In this document: piece after piece, positions 16,301 to 22,690 of the stretch
Numbering within the stretch: position 1 is the first letter of the stretch
Layout: each line of letters starts with the position of its first letter
Origin: Streptomyces boluensis
GTDB taxonomy: Bacteria > Actinomycetota > Actinomycetes > Streptomycetales > Streptomycetaceae
Reading direction: 5' to 3'
NCBI RefSeq assembly: GCF_009908195.1
Contig: NZ_JAAAHS010000032.1
Span: forward strand, 1-35,611
Length of the DNA: 35,611 nt
Program-made: the position numbers and the translations under genes
The notes under the pieces: model-generated
Databases searched by the model: none
Seen by the model: the letters and a program-made list of their open reading frames with translations, nothing else
Told to the model about the DNA's origin: nothing

Positions 16301-16366
16301 TGCCGCCGGATGGCCCGCGCGGCAGCCCTGTCCTGGAGCGTCCGCCACAAAGGAGCCGAGCGGTGA
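13361..16366 (+). CDS. Class I lantibiotic dehydratase (LanB)
   Basis: Dehydrates Ser/Thr of the precursor by glutamyl-tRNA-dependent glutamylation and elimination. At 1001 residues it is full length (NisB is similar), with both domains. The glutamylation domain begins MYRSIDASMIRASVFPL and has the hallmark MRYRATPFGLFAG at 89-101. The elimination domain near the C-terminus has EAWFIRYADPEPHLRIRL, YLPETGRYGSGAEL followed by AERYF, and HMHHNRVAG, which carry the Arg, Glu and His residues expected for elimination. The start is set at 13361 because AAGGAG lies seven bases upstream; the 22 codons before it overlap the attenuator. The stop overlaps the LanC start (GTGA). Confidence 0.95.
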   Translation: MYRSIDASMIRASVFPLNCAAPTWPGESASTEQVTEWIEHVWADDPRAEAISHASPLLASAVREVVAGTARPSRARRTGRSLARYLLRMRYRATPFGLFAGPAVAHTGQEAHVHWGHADRAFAHASAAWLHEITTAFERDPAVLHYLTVVADPGHIVRGSRITVLNQPGSEGPTDTSLRRTRAGEAALKLARHPIPAHVLMAKLGIEHPEAPKAAIEDMVRNLVAHRVLLTELRAPMTCPDALGYLVTRLEESGTDVPAVTRLRSIQGLLEQHDRAPAEEQPKLREQVTAAMSTLTGVTDRTLMVNIRPDADIILPQHVAREAERALDLMTRITPYPHGSAAWTDYRSRFLERYSMGTVVPVRELTDPDTGLGFPVGYRGTVLPRPVLATSPRDEHLLRLAQDAALTDQREIVLTEEDIDALSLGEPTAVPAHVELCFSVLAQSTRALTEGRFTLSTVGLSLAAGTLTGRFLPMLDPADQARMAAEYNALPTLTEDAVRVQLSSPPLKGQTYNVARAPLTAPEALAIGEYNPDATIELDDLGVVADAGRLYLVSLSTGRCLEPSVMSAVELSTATHPLVRFLCEVHRSHAAILAPFAWGAAATLPFLPEVRFGRTILSAACWRLRARDLDDPECWEQDFINWRIQYGVPRAVYVGSSDQQLRLDLDLSAHRDLLRAELDHHRVLSLHEAPEESAYGWIGRAHEVTMCFAAAQTATPPPTRYAVARRDAGRLPGATDDAYLKVYGSEARAPEVLTTHLPRLLDELETSPEAWFIRYADPEPHLRIRLPLPSPNAFGDAARTVAEWADELRDEGLIQRVQWDTYLPETGRYGSGAELAVAERYFAADTAAALAQMRLGLSPELRPAITAGSYVDIATGFLGSPAAGHSWLVQHLLRSDGVTAPRHTQALVLRLTESADAGPALTGLPGGDTVRDAWQRRRDALARYHQALDAAGLDPSGVLPSLLHMHHNRVAGIDRDAEALCRRMARAAALSWSVRHKGAER

Positions 16367-17511
16367 CCACAGCCCCACCGTCCCCCGACACATCCCAGTC
16401 CTCCCGGCAGTCCCTCGCTCACGGCCTTCTGGGCGCCGCCCTGTTGCACATCGAGCGTGCCCGCCGTGGCACCGTGGACTGGAGCGAGGCGCACCGCGCC
16501 CTCGCGGGCATCGGGCCACTGATCGACGGACGCGACGCCAACCTCTTCCTCGGCGCCCCCGCGATGGCCCTCGCTCTGCACTTGGCCGCCGACGGGACCG
16601 ACCGTTACGCGGGCGCGCTGCAAACGCTCGACGGTGTCGTGGCCGAACACGCCTGGCAACGGCTGACCACCGCGCACGCCCGGATCAACGCCGGCCGACG
16701 CCCCGACTTCGCCGAGTACGACCTGTTCCGTGGCCTGACCGGCATCGGCGCGCTGCTGCTGCGCCGTCAGCCCTGCAGCGCCGAGCTGAAGGGCGTCCTC
16801 GAGTACCTGGTGCGCCTGACAGAGCCCGTCACCGGCGAGACCGGCGAGACTCTGCCGGGCTGGTGGGTCAACCACGCTCCGGCCAGCGACAAGACGGCCA
16901 CCCCTGGAGGACACGCGAACGCAGGGATGGCGCACGGCATCACAGGCCCGCTCACTCTCCTCTCCCTGGCGATGCGCGCGGACGTCACGGTGGATGGCCA
17001 CGAGGCCGCGATCCGCCGCATCTGCCGATGGCTCGATCAGATGCGGCAGAGCGACTTTCGAGGAACCCGCTGGCCGCGCTGGATCAGCCACAGAGGAGCC
17101 GCGCCCGCCCAGCCAGCCACCCCCTCGTGGTGCTACGGCACCCCGGGCCTGGCCCGCGCCCAGCAGCTCGTCGGCATCGTTCTTGAAGACGGCAACCGCA
17201 AGCGGATGGCCGAACGTGCCCTTCTGCACTGCCTGAGCGACCCGGACCAGCTCGACAAGGTGGCCGACCGCGGCCTCTGCCACGGGTTCGGCGGTGTCCT
17301 TCGCACCGCGCAGCGCGTCGCCCAGGACGCTGAAGCCCCGACTATCTTCGAAGAGCGGATCAGGCCCATCACGAGCAGATTCCTGACGGCGGACGCCCCG
17401 GAAGAGGCAGGGTTCCTCACCGGGAAGGCCGGGGCAGCCCTCGCCTTCCAGGACGCCGAGTCGGGCGCCGAGCCCCAAGGGCAGTGGGACGTCTGCCTGC
17501 TCCTGACATGA
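16363..17511 (+). CDS. Lanthionine synthetase C-like cyclase (LanC)
   Basis: Catalyses addition of Cys thiols to dehydroalanine/dehydrobutyrine to close the rings. The 382-residue protein has all zinc and acid/base motifs: NAGMAHGITG (His191), SWCYGTPGLARA (Cys257) and RGLCHGFGG (Cys306, His307). The GTG start overlaps the LanB stop and has AAAGGAG upstream. Its own stop overlaps the next gene (ATGA), so LanB, LanC and the elimination-type protein are made together. It appears fully active. Confidence 0.94.
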   Translation: MTTAPPSPDTSQSSRQSLAHGLLGAALLHIERARRGTVDWSEAHRALAGIGPLIDGRDANLFLGAPAMALALHLAADGTDRYAGALQTLDGVVAEHAWQRLTTAHARINAGRRPDFAEYDLFRGLTGIGALLLRRQPCSAELKGVLEYLVRLTEPVTGETGETLPGWWVNHAPASDKTATPGGHANAGMAHGITGPLTLLSLAMRADVTVDGHEAAIRRICRWLDQMRQSDFRGTRWPRWISHRGAAPAQPATPSWCYGTPGLARAQQLVGIVLEDGNRKRMAERALLHCLSDPDQLDKVADRGLCHGFGGVLRTAQRVAQDAEAPTIFEERIRPITSRFLTADAPEEAGFLTGKAGAALAFQDAESGAEPQGQWDVCLLLT

Positions 17512-18464
17512 GCTACGACCCGGACCGCGTCGAGCACGCTGTGCTCGCAGTTCTCGGCGGAGCGAGTATCGAAGGAGCGGCTGGCTCGGCTGGCACCACA
17601 GCACCCCGGCTTGCCGACGCGATCGAAAGGTACCGGGCCGCCGGCCGCGCCGAGCTGGACGCCGAACCGTCCGGATGGCACCAGGTCGACATCCGGTTCG
17701 CTGACCACGAGCACGCCGAGCAGGCGTTTCGCGCCCACCTCGCGCCCGCTCTGCGCGCCGAGCCGATCGGCTTGTGGTGGTTCGTACGGAAGGCCCCGCA
17801 CTGGCGGCTGCGCTATCACTCCGCCACCGGCGTGCCTGCGGAGGACGCCATCGGCCACGTCACAGAAGCACTCGACAGTTCCGTCTCCTGGGGCGTGGCC
17901 TCCGGCTGGCGGCCCGCCCTGTACGAGCCGGAGACCGTCGCCTTCGGCGGCCCGACCGGGATGACGCTCGCGCACGCCCTGTTTCACGCCGACAGCGACG
18001 GCATGCTCGACTACTTCCGCGCGGCGACCGACGAGCCGTCGGAACTGCTGGATGCCAAGGCCACATCGCTTCTTGCCATGACGCTGCTGATGCGGGCGGC
18101 CCGACTGGAGTTCGGTGAGCAGGGCGATGTGTGGGGACGAGTCGAGGAACGGCGGCCGTTGGCCGAGGAGGTACTCCCTGAGCAGGTCAGCGCCATGGCC
18201 GAACCGATGCGGCGCCTTCTGCTGACCGATGCCCGCCCGCTCCTGGACTCCGGCCCCCTGGCACCCGTGCGGGCGTGGATAGAGGCCCTGGAACGCAGTG
18301 GTCGGCACCTGGCGGAAGCTGCGGAGAGCGGGGACCTCTGCCTCGGGAAGCGTGGGGTCCTCGCACGACACGTCCTGTTCCACTGGAACCGTATGGGCTT
18401 CACGGCCCGCCAGCAGTCCATCTGGGCACGCGCTGCGCGCGTGGCTGTGCTCGGCGCGGATTGA
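17508..18464 (+). CDS. Free-standing thiopeptide-type (SpaB_C-like) biosynthesis protein
   Basis: A 318-residue stand-alone homologue of the LanB elimination domain. Seen: WHQVDIRF, WWFVRKAPHWRLRYH, YEPETVAFGGPTGMTLAHAL then FHADS, and VLFHWNRMG, each matching a family motif and each the counterpart of a segment in the LanB C-terminus. The operon thus encodes two elimination-type domains although LanB is already complete. In other RiPP pathways such proteins perform glutamate elimination, tRNA-dependent additions or, in thiopeptides, pyridine formation. Its job here is unknown; FxLD loci commonly carry one. ATG at 17508 overlaps the LanC stop. Confidence 0.88.
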   Translation: MSYDPDRVEHAVLAVLGGASIEGAAGSAGTTAPRLADAIERYRAAGRAELDAEPSGWHQVDIRFADHEHAEQAFRAHLAPALRAEPIGLWWFVRKAPHWRLRYHSATGVPAEDAIGHVTEALDSSVSWGVASGWRPALYEPETVAFGGPTGMTLAHALFHADSDGMLDYFRAATDEPSELLDAKATSLLAMTLLMRAARLEFGEQGDVWGRVEERRPLAEEVLPEQVSAMAEPMRRLLLTDARPLLDSGPLAPVRAWIEALERSGRHLAEAAESGDLCLGKRGVLARHVLFHWNRMGFTARQQSIWARAARVAVLGAD

Positions 18465-18559
18465 AGGGCCGCCCGCCCCCGAGTGGAAGCGAGTTCCGGG
18501 GTACGGTCCGCAACTACCAGGCGAAACAGCTCAGTTCCAACACCCGAGTAGGGGAATTC

Positions 18560-19233
18560 ATGCCTCGGCTGCTGCTGTGGGATATCGACCACACCCTCAT
18601 CGAGACGCGGGGCGTCGGCCGTGCCCTGTCCGCCGCGGCATTCGAGCAGGTGACAGGTAAGCGGATGCGGGCGCAGGCGGCCATCAGCGGAATCGCCGAA
18701 CCAGTGATCTTCCGCGAACCGGCCAAGCTGCATGGCCTGAAGACGACTCGGGCCGACTTCGAACGGTTCGCGCAAGTCCTCGCGGAGGAGCACGTCGCCA
18801 ACGCTCGCGACCTTCGAGAGCGGGGTGCTGCCCTTCCCGGAACTGCTGCTGCACTGGAAGCCTTGCACACGGCTGGCGTTCGGCAGACGGCGTGACCGGC
18901 AACGTGCGCGCGGTCGCGGCGACCAAGCTGCGCGTGTTCGCTTTGGACTCTCGGATCGAGTGGGAGGCCGGCGCCTACGGTGAGGACGCGGACGTTCGCC
19001 CCGACCTGGTCGCGCTCGCGCTGCGTCGCTCTGCGACCATGGCGGCGGACGCCGTGCTCATCGGCGATACCCCGGCGGACGTCGAAGGAGGGCGCTCACA
19101 CGGCGTTCAGGTCATCGCGGTCGATACTGGCCGCAGCTCAACCGAGGCCCTGCGCGATGCGGGCGCGGACATCGTCCTCGACGACCTCACCGACACTGAA
19201 CGCCTGGTCAAACTGGTCACCAGCCACAGGTAA
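18560..19233 (+). pseudogene. HAD-family phosphohydrolase gene split by a frameshift
   Basis: Two reading frames together make one HAD phosphatase. The first (18560-18895) has motif I, LLLWDIDHTLIE, and the cap region. The second (18892-19233) begins TGNVRAVAATKLRVFALDS (motif II) and has DVRPDLVALALRR and LIGDTPADVEGG (motifs III/IV). Between QT and TGN one base appears to be missing; the expected reading is QTVLTGN. The break creates a GTGA stop-start overlap like those joining intact genes nearby, so two coupled chains that reassemble cannot be excluded. Not obviously part of lanthipeptide maturation. GGGGA precedes the ATG. Confidence 0.82.
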
Positions 19234-19267
19234 GTCCACCCCTCCGCCTGCCTGGCAGCGGTTGGCC

Positions 19268-19792
19268 CTAGAGCCCTCTGGCCTCGGAGAGTTCCGCCAT
19301 CAGCGCGTCTAGGTCTCCGGTGTAGACGATCATTTCCTCGTCGTCGGCCGGGGTGTCGAAGCGGGCGAAGAAGTCGCTGAGGGCTTCTGGGGAAACGGTG
19401 AGGGCGTTGGCGTCCTCGCGCTCATTACGCTCGGCCAGGCGCCGCAGCAGCTCGTCGCGGTCGACCGGAAGGTAGACGACCAGGGGGTGCCCGCCCGCAT
19501 CGCGGGCCGCCTGCAGCCAGGCGTCGCGCTCAGCACGGCGCCACAGACCGTGATCAAGGACGATGTCCTGCCCGGCCTCGATCTCCTTGATGAATCGCTG
19601 CCGGATCGCCTCGACGACAGGCCGCTCGCGCTCGAAGTACGTGTTCTCGGGGTAGTCCACGCCGTACCGCCCGTGGATGCGGAAAACCTCCTCGTCCACG
19701 GACAGCCGGGTGAAGCCGTGGCCGACCAGGGCTTGGGCGACCGTGGTCTTCCCGGAGCCGGTCAGACCGGCCAGGAGAACGGCGAGGGGCAC
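19268..19792 (-). CDS. P-loop small-molecule kinase (AAA_33/zeta-toxin-like fold)
   Basis: ATP-dependent phosphotransferase of about 174 residues. Walker A is GLTGSGKTT at the N-terminus, then LSVDEEVF, an aspartate-histidine motif IVLDHGLWRRAERDAW and VVYLPVDRDELLRRLAERNE, the LID-like arginine region. This is the order of the AAA_33 kinases, which act on sugars, nucleosides or antibiotics. The GTG at 19792 is chosen because GGAAGGG lies eight bases upstream; a GTG at 19822 is also open. It is convergent with the split HAD gene. The substrate is unknown. Confidence 0.82.
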   Translation of the reverse strand: MPLAVLLAGLTGSGKTTVAQALVGHGFTRLSVDEEVFRIHGRYGVDYPENTYFERERPVVEAIRQRFIKEIEAGQDIVLDHGLWRRAERDAWLQAARDAGGHPLVVYLPVDRDELLRRLAERNEREDANALTVSPEALSDFFARFDTPADDEEMIVYTGDLDALMAELSEARGL

Positions 19793-19862
19793 GGGGCCAT
19801 CCCTTCCGCGACGAGGATGCACGAGCGTCGGGCATTGTCTCTAATCCTGGCCCGGTGTACGT

Positions 19863-19912
19863 GTGCAGGCGAGGGCCACGACCTCGCTGCTTAGGAGCAG
19901 CGTGTCCTGCAC
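19863..19912 (+). other. Three-way-junction fold at the start of the repeat
   Basis: The outer stem GTGCAGG (19863-19869) pairs with CCTGCAC (19906-19912). Inside are two hairpins, CGAGG/CCTCG (19870-19886) and CTGCT/AGCAG (19887-19900). In copy 1 the inner hairpins are identical and the outer stem has one C-A mismatch. It is followed by the terminator hairpin. It could be the end of the excisionase mRNA, a small RNA or a protein-binding site. It resembles a tRNA D arm plus anticodon arm but has no T arm. Confidence 0.45.
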
Positions 19913-19922
19913 TCCGACCGGC

Positions 19923-19962
19923 ACGACGAAGGCCCTCGACAGATGTCGGGGGCCTTCGTCGT
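19923..19962. terminator. Bidirectional hairpin terminator within repeat copy 2
   Basis: A 19-bp stem, ACGACGAAGGCCCTCGACA (19923-19941) and TGTCGGGGGCCTTCGTCGT (19944-19962), with one U-G pair and loop GA. It lies 32 bases beyond the stop of the leftward MazG-like gene and would end the seven-gene operon that begins at 25726. Confidence 0.82.
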
Positions 19963-19994
19963 CGGTGCTCGTACGGGCCGGGCGGCGTAACTAC

Positions 19995-20300
19995 CTACGA
20001 GGTGCTTGTCCGGACGAGGGCCCCATGGTCGTTCCGCCCGTACGTGCGGCCCGCGTTCTTCTCGATCTTCCGGGCGACCTCGGAGCCCAGGTCCACGTCA
20101 TTCATCTGCGCCAGGGCCGCCAGGTAGAGGAAGACGTCGGCCAGTTCCTCTCCGAGGTCGGGCAGTCCCTTGCGCCACGCGGTGAAGGCTTCACCCACCT
20201 CGGCGGTCAGGAGGCCGAACTCCAGTGCCACATCTGTGGTGTTGAAGCCCTTGAGTTCCTTGTTCTCCCAGGCGAGCTTCTGGGCGTCTCCGATGTCCAA
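19995..20300 (-). CDS. MazG-like nucleotide pyrophosphohydrolase
   Basis: Hydrolyses a (deoxy)nucleoside triphosphate to monophosphate and pyrophosphate. The 101-residue protein matches the short MazG-like family: DIGDAQKLAWENKELKGFN, EFGLLTAEVGEAFTAWRKG (the metal-binding E-x-x-E), then LGEELADVFLYLAALAQ (ExxD). The start is TTG at 20300: the family begins at this point, GGAGG lies four bases upstream, and no ATG or GTG fits. Last gene of the operon, 81 bases after the thymidylate-kinase-like gene. Its 3' third lies in the long direct repeat and is duplicated as a remnant at 5287-5406. Confidence 0.86.
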   Translation of the reverse strand: MDIGDAQKLAWENKELKGFNTTDVALEFGLLTAEVGEAFTAWRKGLPDLGEELADVFLYLAALAQMNDVDLGSEVARKIEKNAGRTYGRNDHGALVRTSTS

Positions 20301-20381
20301 GGCTCCTCCAGCGGCGGTACAGCAGGTGCCCTAGAAGCGTAGCGGGAGCGGTGTGCCCGACGGGCCGGCTTCCGCGAGTCG

Positions 20382-20879
20382 TCACCCTGTCGAGGGGAGG
20401 TCAAGAAGCGAGGTGTCGAGCGTGAGTACACGGGTGTAGTCCGCGAGGGTGGAGAAGACCCTGTCGTAACCCGTCACTAGTTCAGTGATTTCCTCCAGGC
20501 CGATCGCCTCGCCATCGCGTGACAGGAGTCGCTGGTGGATGACGGCGGGGGGCGCGGTCAGGTGGACGAGTACACCGGAGCGCTTGATGACGCTCTCGGC
20601 CAGGTCGATCGCCTGGGACCAGTTGATCCGGGAGCGACCCCGGTGAACCGGGCCGTACACCAGCTCGCTGATGAAGCACCGGTCAAAGAGGATCTTTCCG
20701 TCCCCGGCAAGGATAGTCCTGTAGCGGCTGGCCAGGTCGAGATGGTCGGGAGTCCTCGGAGAATGGACCATGGTGAAGCCGTTGTGTGTCGACAGGCGCT
20801 CGCCGAGCGTGCTCTTGCCGACTCCGTCGCAACCCTCCAGGACCACGGTCCGATAGCCAGCGATCTCGTCGGGGTTCAT
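20382..20879 (-). CDS. Thymidylate-kinase-like nucleotide kinase
   Basis: A 165-residue P-loop kinase. Walker A is EGCDGVGKST at residues 15-24, LFDRCFISELVYG carries the DR motif (Asp66-Arg67) of thymidylate kinases, and VIHQRLLSRDG supplies LID arginines. It is shorter than housekeeping dTMP kinase (about 205-210), so it may act on another nucleotide or nucleoside. The ATG at 20879 overlaps the stop of the deoxyribosyltransferase-like gene (ATGA), so the two are coupled. It probably phosphorylates a nucleoside monophosphate within this operon's pathway. Confidence 0.82.
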   Translation of the reverse strand: MNPDEIAGYRTVVLEGCDGVGKSTLGERLSTHNGFTMVHSPRTPDHLDLASRYRTILAGDGKILFDRCFISELVYGPVHRGRSRINWSQAIDLAESVIKRSGVLVHLTAPPAVIHQRLLSRDGEAIGLEEITELVTGYDRVFSTLADYTRVLTLDTSLLDLPSTG

Positions 20880-21829
20880 ACGGCCAGCCAGGACAGGACG
20901 GCCTCTTCGTCGTTGAGGTGAGCGTCGACGGCGTACTGGATCATGAGGTTCCGCCAGTTGGGCTCGCGGCCGTGAGCGTGCGTGAGGGCCGGGCGCGGCT
21001 GGAAGGCTGCGATGCGTACGCCGCTGGCCAGAGCTGCACCGATGAGCAGGGCGGCACCCGGCGGTGTCTCAGGGCCGGAGACGTCGGCCAGCAGGCGGGC
21101 AGCCGAGCGAACCGCAGTCAGATCGGCCAATGCCCCCGACATCGGGTCCGACGCGGTGAAACGTCGGGGCACCACCACGGGGTGGCCGGCATCCGCACAG
21201 GTGTCTGCCAGGTGGTCTCTGCCCGATGCCGTGTAGGGCGACGCCTCGACGTACACCGACGTACCGATGGTTGCGGGCGAACTCGTTGGAAGGGGCGCAC
21301 GATTCGGGAGGTCGAGCAAAGCGTCGACGGCCGCGTCGAGGGCCGTGTTCGTCTGGGCCACGTTGCGTGCTTCGAATTCCTGGAACCGCGACTGGCTCGG
21401 GGCGGGCGGCAGAGTCGGCGGTCCGAGCTTGGCCACGCGCACGATGCCGTTGGCCACGGCCTGGAGGAGGGGGTCGGGGAATTCGAAGTGAGGGCCGGCC
21501 TCGGTCAACGAGTAGGTCTGGAAGTCGGTGGTGAGCACGACGACGGGGACGCCGGAGGCGGCGGCGTATCCGATCTCCATGCAGACCCCGTCGTCGAGGC
21601 TCGGGCCGTGCAGGATCGCGACCATGGCGTCGAGCGATCCGAGACGGTCGCGGTCCAGCTCGAACAGGCGGCGTCCCTTGACCTCGGCGACGAGGTCCTC
21701 CTCGTCGGTGTCGCAGAACGGCAGAAAGACGTGATTGGGACCGACCTTCTTGGCGAGGCGATCGGCGAGGTCGGCAGCGAGAGCGCGGTCGTGGGCGGCG
21801 AAGAGGCGGTGGGCTATGTAGACAGTCAA
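20876..21829 (-). CDS. Nucleoside 2-deoxyribosyltransferase-like protein with two lobes
   Basis: Family members exchange or hydrolyse the base of a (deoxy)nucleoside or nucleotide. The 317-residue protein is about twice the usual length. Lobe 1 (1-105) has the family core: MTVYIAHRLF, GSLDAMVAIL (Asp68) and DDGVCMEIGYAAASGVPVVV (Asp80, catalytic-type Glu85). Lobe 2 (about 190-290) repeats the plan in degenerate form: TSVYVEASPY, ARLLADVSGPETPPGAALLI then GAALASGVRIAAF. The second lobe lacks the clear Asp/Glu pair. The start is TTG at 21829. CMP/hydroxymethyl-CMP hydrolases of nucleoside antibiotic pathways (BlsM, MilB) belong to this superfamily, so release of a base from a nucleotide is possible. 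Confidence 0.82.
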   Translation of the reverse strand: MTVYIAHRLFAAHDRALAADLADRLAKKVGPNHVFLPFCDTDEEDLVAEVKGRRLFELDRDRLGSLDAMVAILHGPSLDDGVCMEIGYAAASGVPVVVLTTDFQTYSLTEAGPHFEFPDPLLQAVANGIVRVAKLGPPTLPPAPSQSRFQEFEARNVAQTNTALDAAVDALLDLPNRAPLPTSSPATIGTSVYVEASPYTASGRDHLADTCADAGHPVVVPRRFTASDPMSGALADLTAVRSAARLLADVSGPETPPGAALLIGAALASGVRIAAFQPRPALTHAHGREPNWRNLMIQYAVDAHLNDEEAVLSWLAV

Positions 21830-21852
21830 GGGAAGGGCCCCCAGTCGGTAGG

Positions 21853-22668
21853 TCAGCCGCGTCGGGGCGCGGGGATCGGAATGGACGGGGCCGCGACGTA
21901 CCTGGCTGCGGCTGCTGTCGCCTCCGCTAGAGCCTGGGCGATTGTCGCTCCGCGCAAGCGGTGGGCCAGGTAGGTGCCGGCGAGGGTGTCCCCGGCACCG
22001 GAGACCTCGTGCGCATAGCGTGGTGGCGGAACAGCAGAGGCGACCCGACGCCCGAAGCTGTGGACCACGGCGGCCCGGGGACCGTCGGTGACGACCACCT
22101 CTCGCAGCGTGTCGCAGTCGACCGCCTGGTCCAGGAGCAGGTACTCGGAGGCGTTGACGAACAGAGTGCCCGCCGCCGACAGCCAGGGTGCGGCAGCGCG
22201 GATCATCGCCTCCGCGCTCGGAAGGAAGAAGTCCACGCTGAACTGGGCTGTGGTCTGGGCGAGTTGAGCGAGTACCGCCTCGACGTCCAGCGGACGGCGG
22301 CAGCAGACGTGAAAGGTGGCGCGCGGGTGCGTGCTCGCGTGCCCCAGCGCATGCTCGGTCAAAGCCTCTGCCACGCCGTAGTCCGTGCGGACCTCCACCA
22401 GTTCGCCCTGCAGGTCGTACTCCAGGTCGAAGGTCGTTGACGTGCCTCTTGCCTGGAGCCGCGCCGACCAGTCGAGCGTGTCCAGGCTCGGCGCCTCGGG
22501 GAGGTGGGCGAGATCGTTTCCGAGGACGCAGACAGGTGCCGCCCGGCGGCCAGCCTTCGTGGCCGCCAGCGATACGAACAGGGCCGCGCCGCCGAGCCGA
22601 ACCCCGCCCCGGTGGTCGGGATAGCGGGTCAGGTCCCGGCTGATGTTGCCGATCACGTCGAGCCGCAC
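21853..22668 (-). CDS. PfkB-family carbohydrate/nucleoside kinase
   Basis: About 271 residues. N-terminal signature: VIGNISRDLTRYP and VRLGGAALFVSLAATKAG, the substrate-binding GG region. C-terminal signature: HEVSGAGDTLAGTYLAHRL, with the catalytic Asp of GAGDT. The family phosphorylates sugars, ribonucleosides and pseudouridine. I place the start at the second of two GTG codons (22668) because TTGAGGGAG lies just upstream; a TTG at 22683 is the other choice. It lies 22 bases after the HhH-GPD gene (7 bases if the TTG is used). In an operon with base-sugar bond enzymes, a nucleoside or ribose-type substrate is the natural guess. Confidence 0.86.
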   Translation of the reverse strand: MRLDVIGNISRDLTRYPDHRGGVRLGGAALFVSLAATKAGRRAAPVCVLGNDLAHLPEAPSLDTLDWSARLQARGTSTTFDLEYDLQGELVEVRTDYGVAEALTEHALGHASTHPRATFHVCCRRPLDVEAVLAQLAQTTAQFSVDFFLPSAEAMIRAAAPWLSAAGTLFVNASEYLLLDQAVDCDTLREVVVTDGPRAAVVHSFGRRVASAVPPPRYAHEVSGAGDTLAGTYLAHRLRGATIAQALAEATAAAARYVAAPSIPIPAPRRG

Positions 22669-22690
22669 CACGCGCTCCCTCAATGGGCCA

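Larger units (their letters stand above)
19861..20114. repeat. Long direct repeat, copy 2
   Basis: 254 bases matching 5155-5406. On the left it holds only the last codons of an excisionase-like gene (CAGEGHDLAA in the plus frame), with no gene body upstream. On the right it runs into a complete MazG-like gene, and similarity to copy 1 stops after CGCCAG at 20114, inside that gene. The terminator hairpin differs from copy 1 at several stem positions but still pairs over 19 bp. Confidence 0.93.

Noticed and set aside
19861..19962. A degenerate tRNA in the direct repeat
   Set aside because: Two hairpins resemble D and anticodon arms, and the loop could read UAG, but there is no T arm with TTCGAA-type loop and no full acceptor stem.
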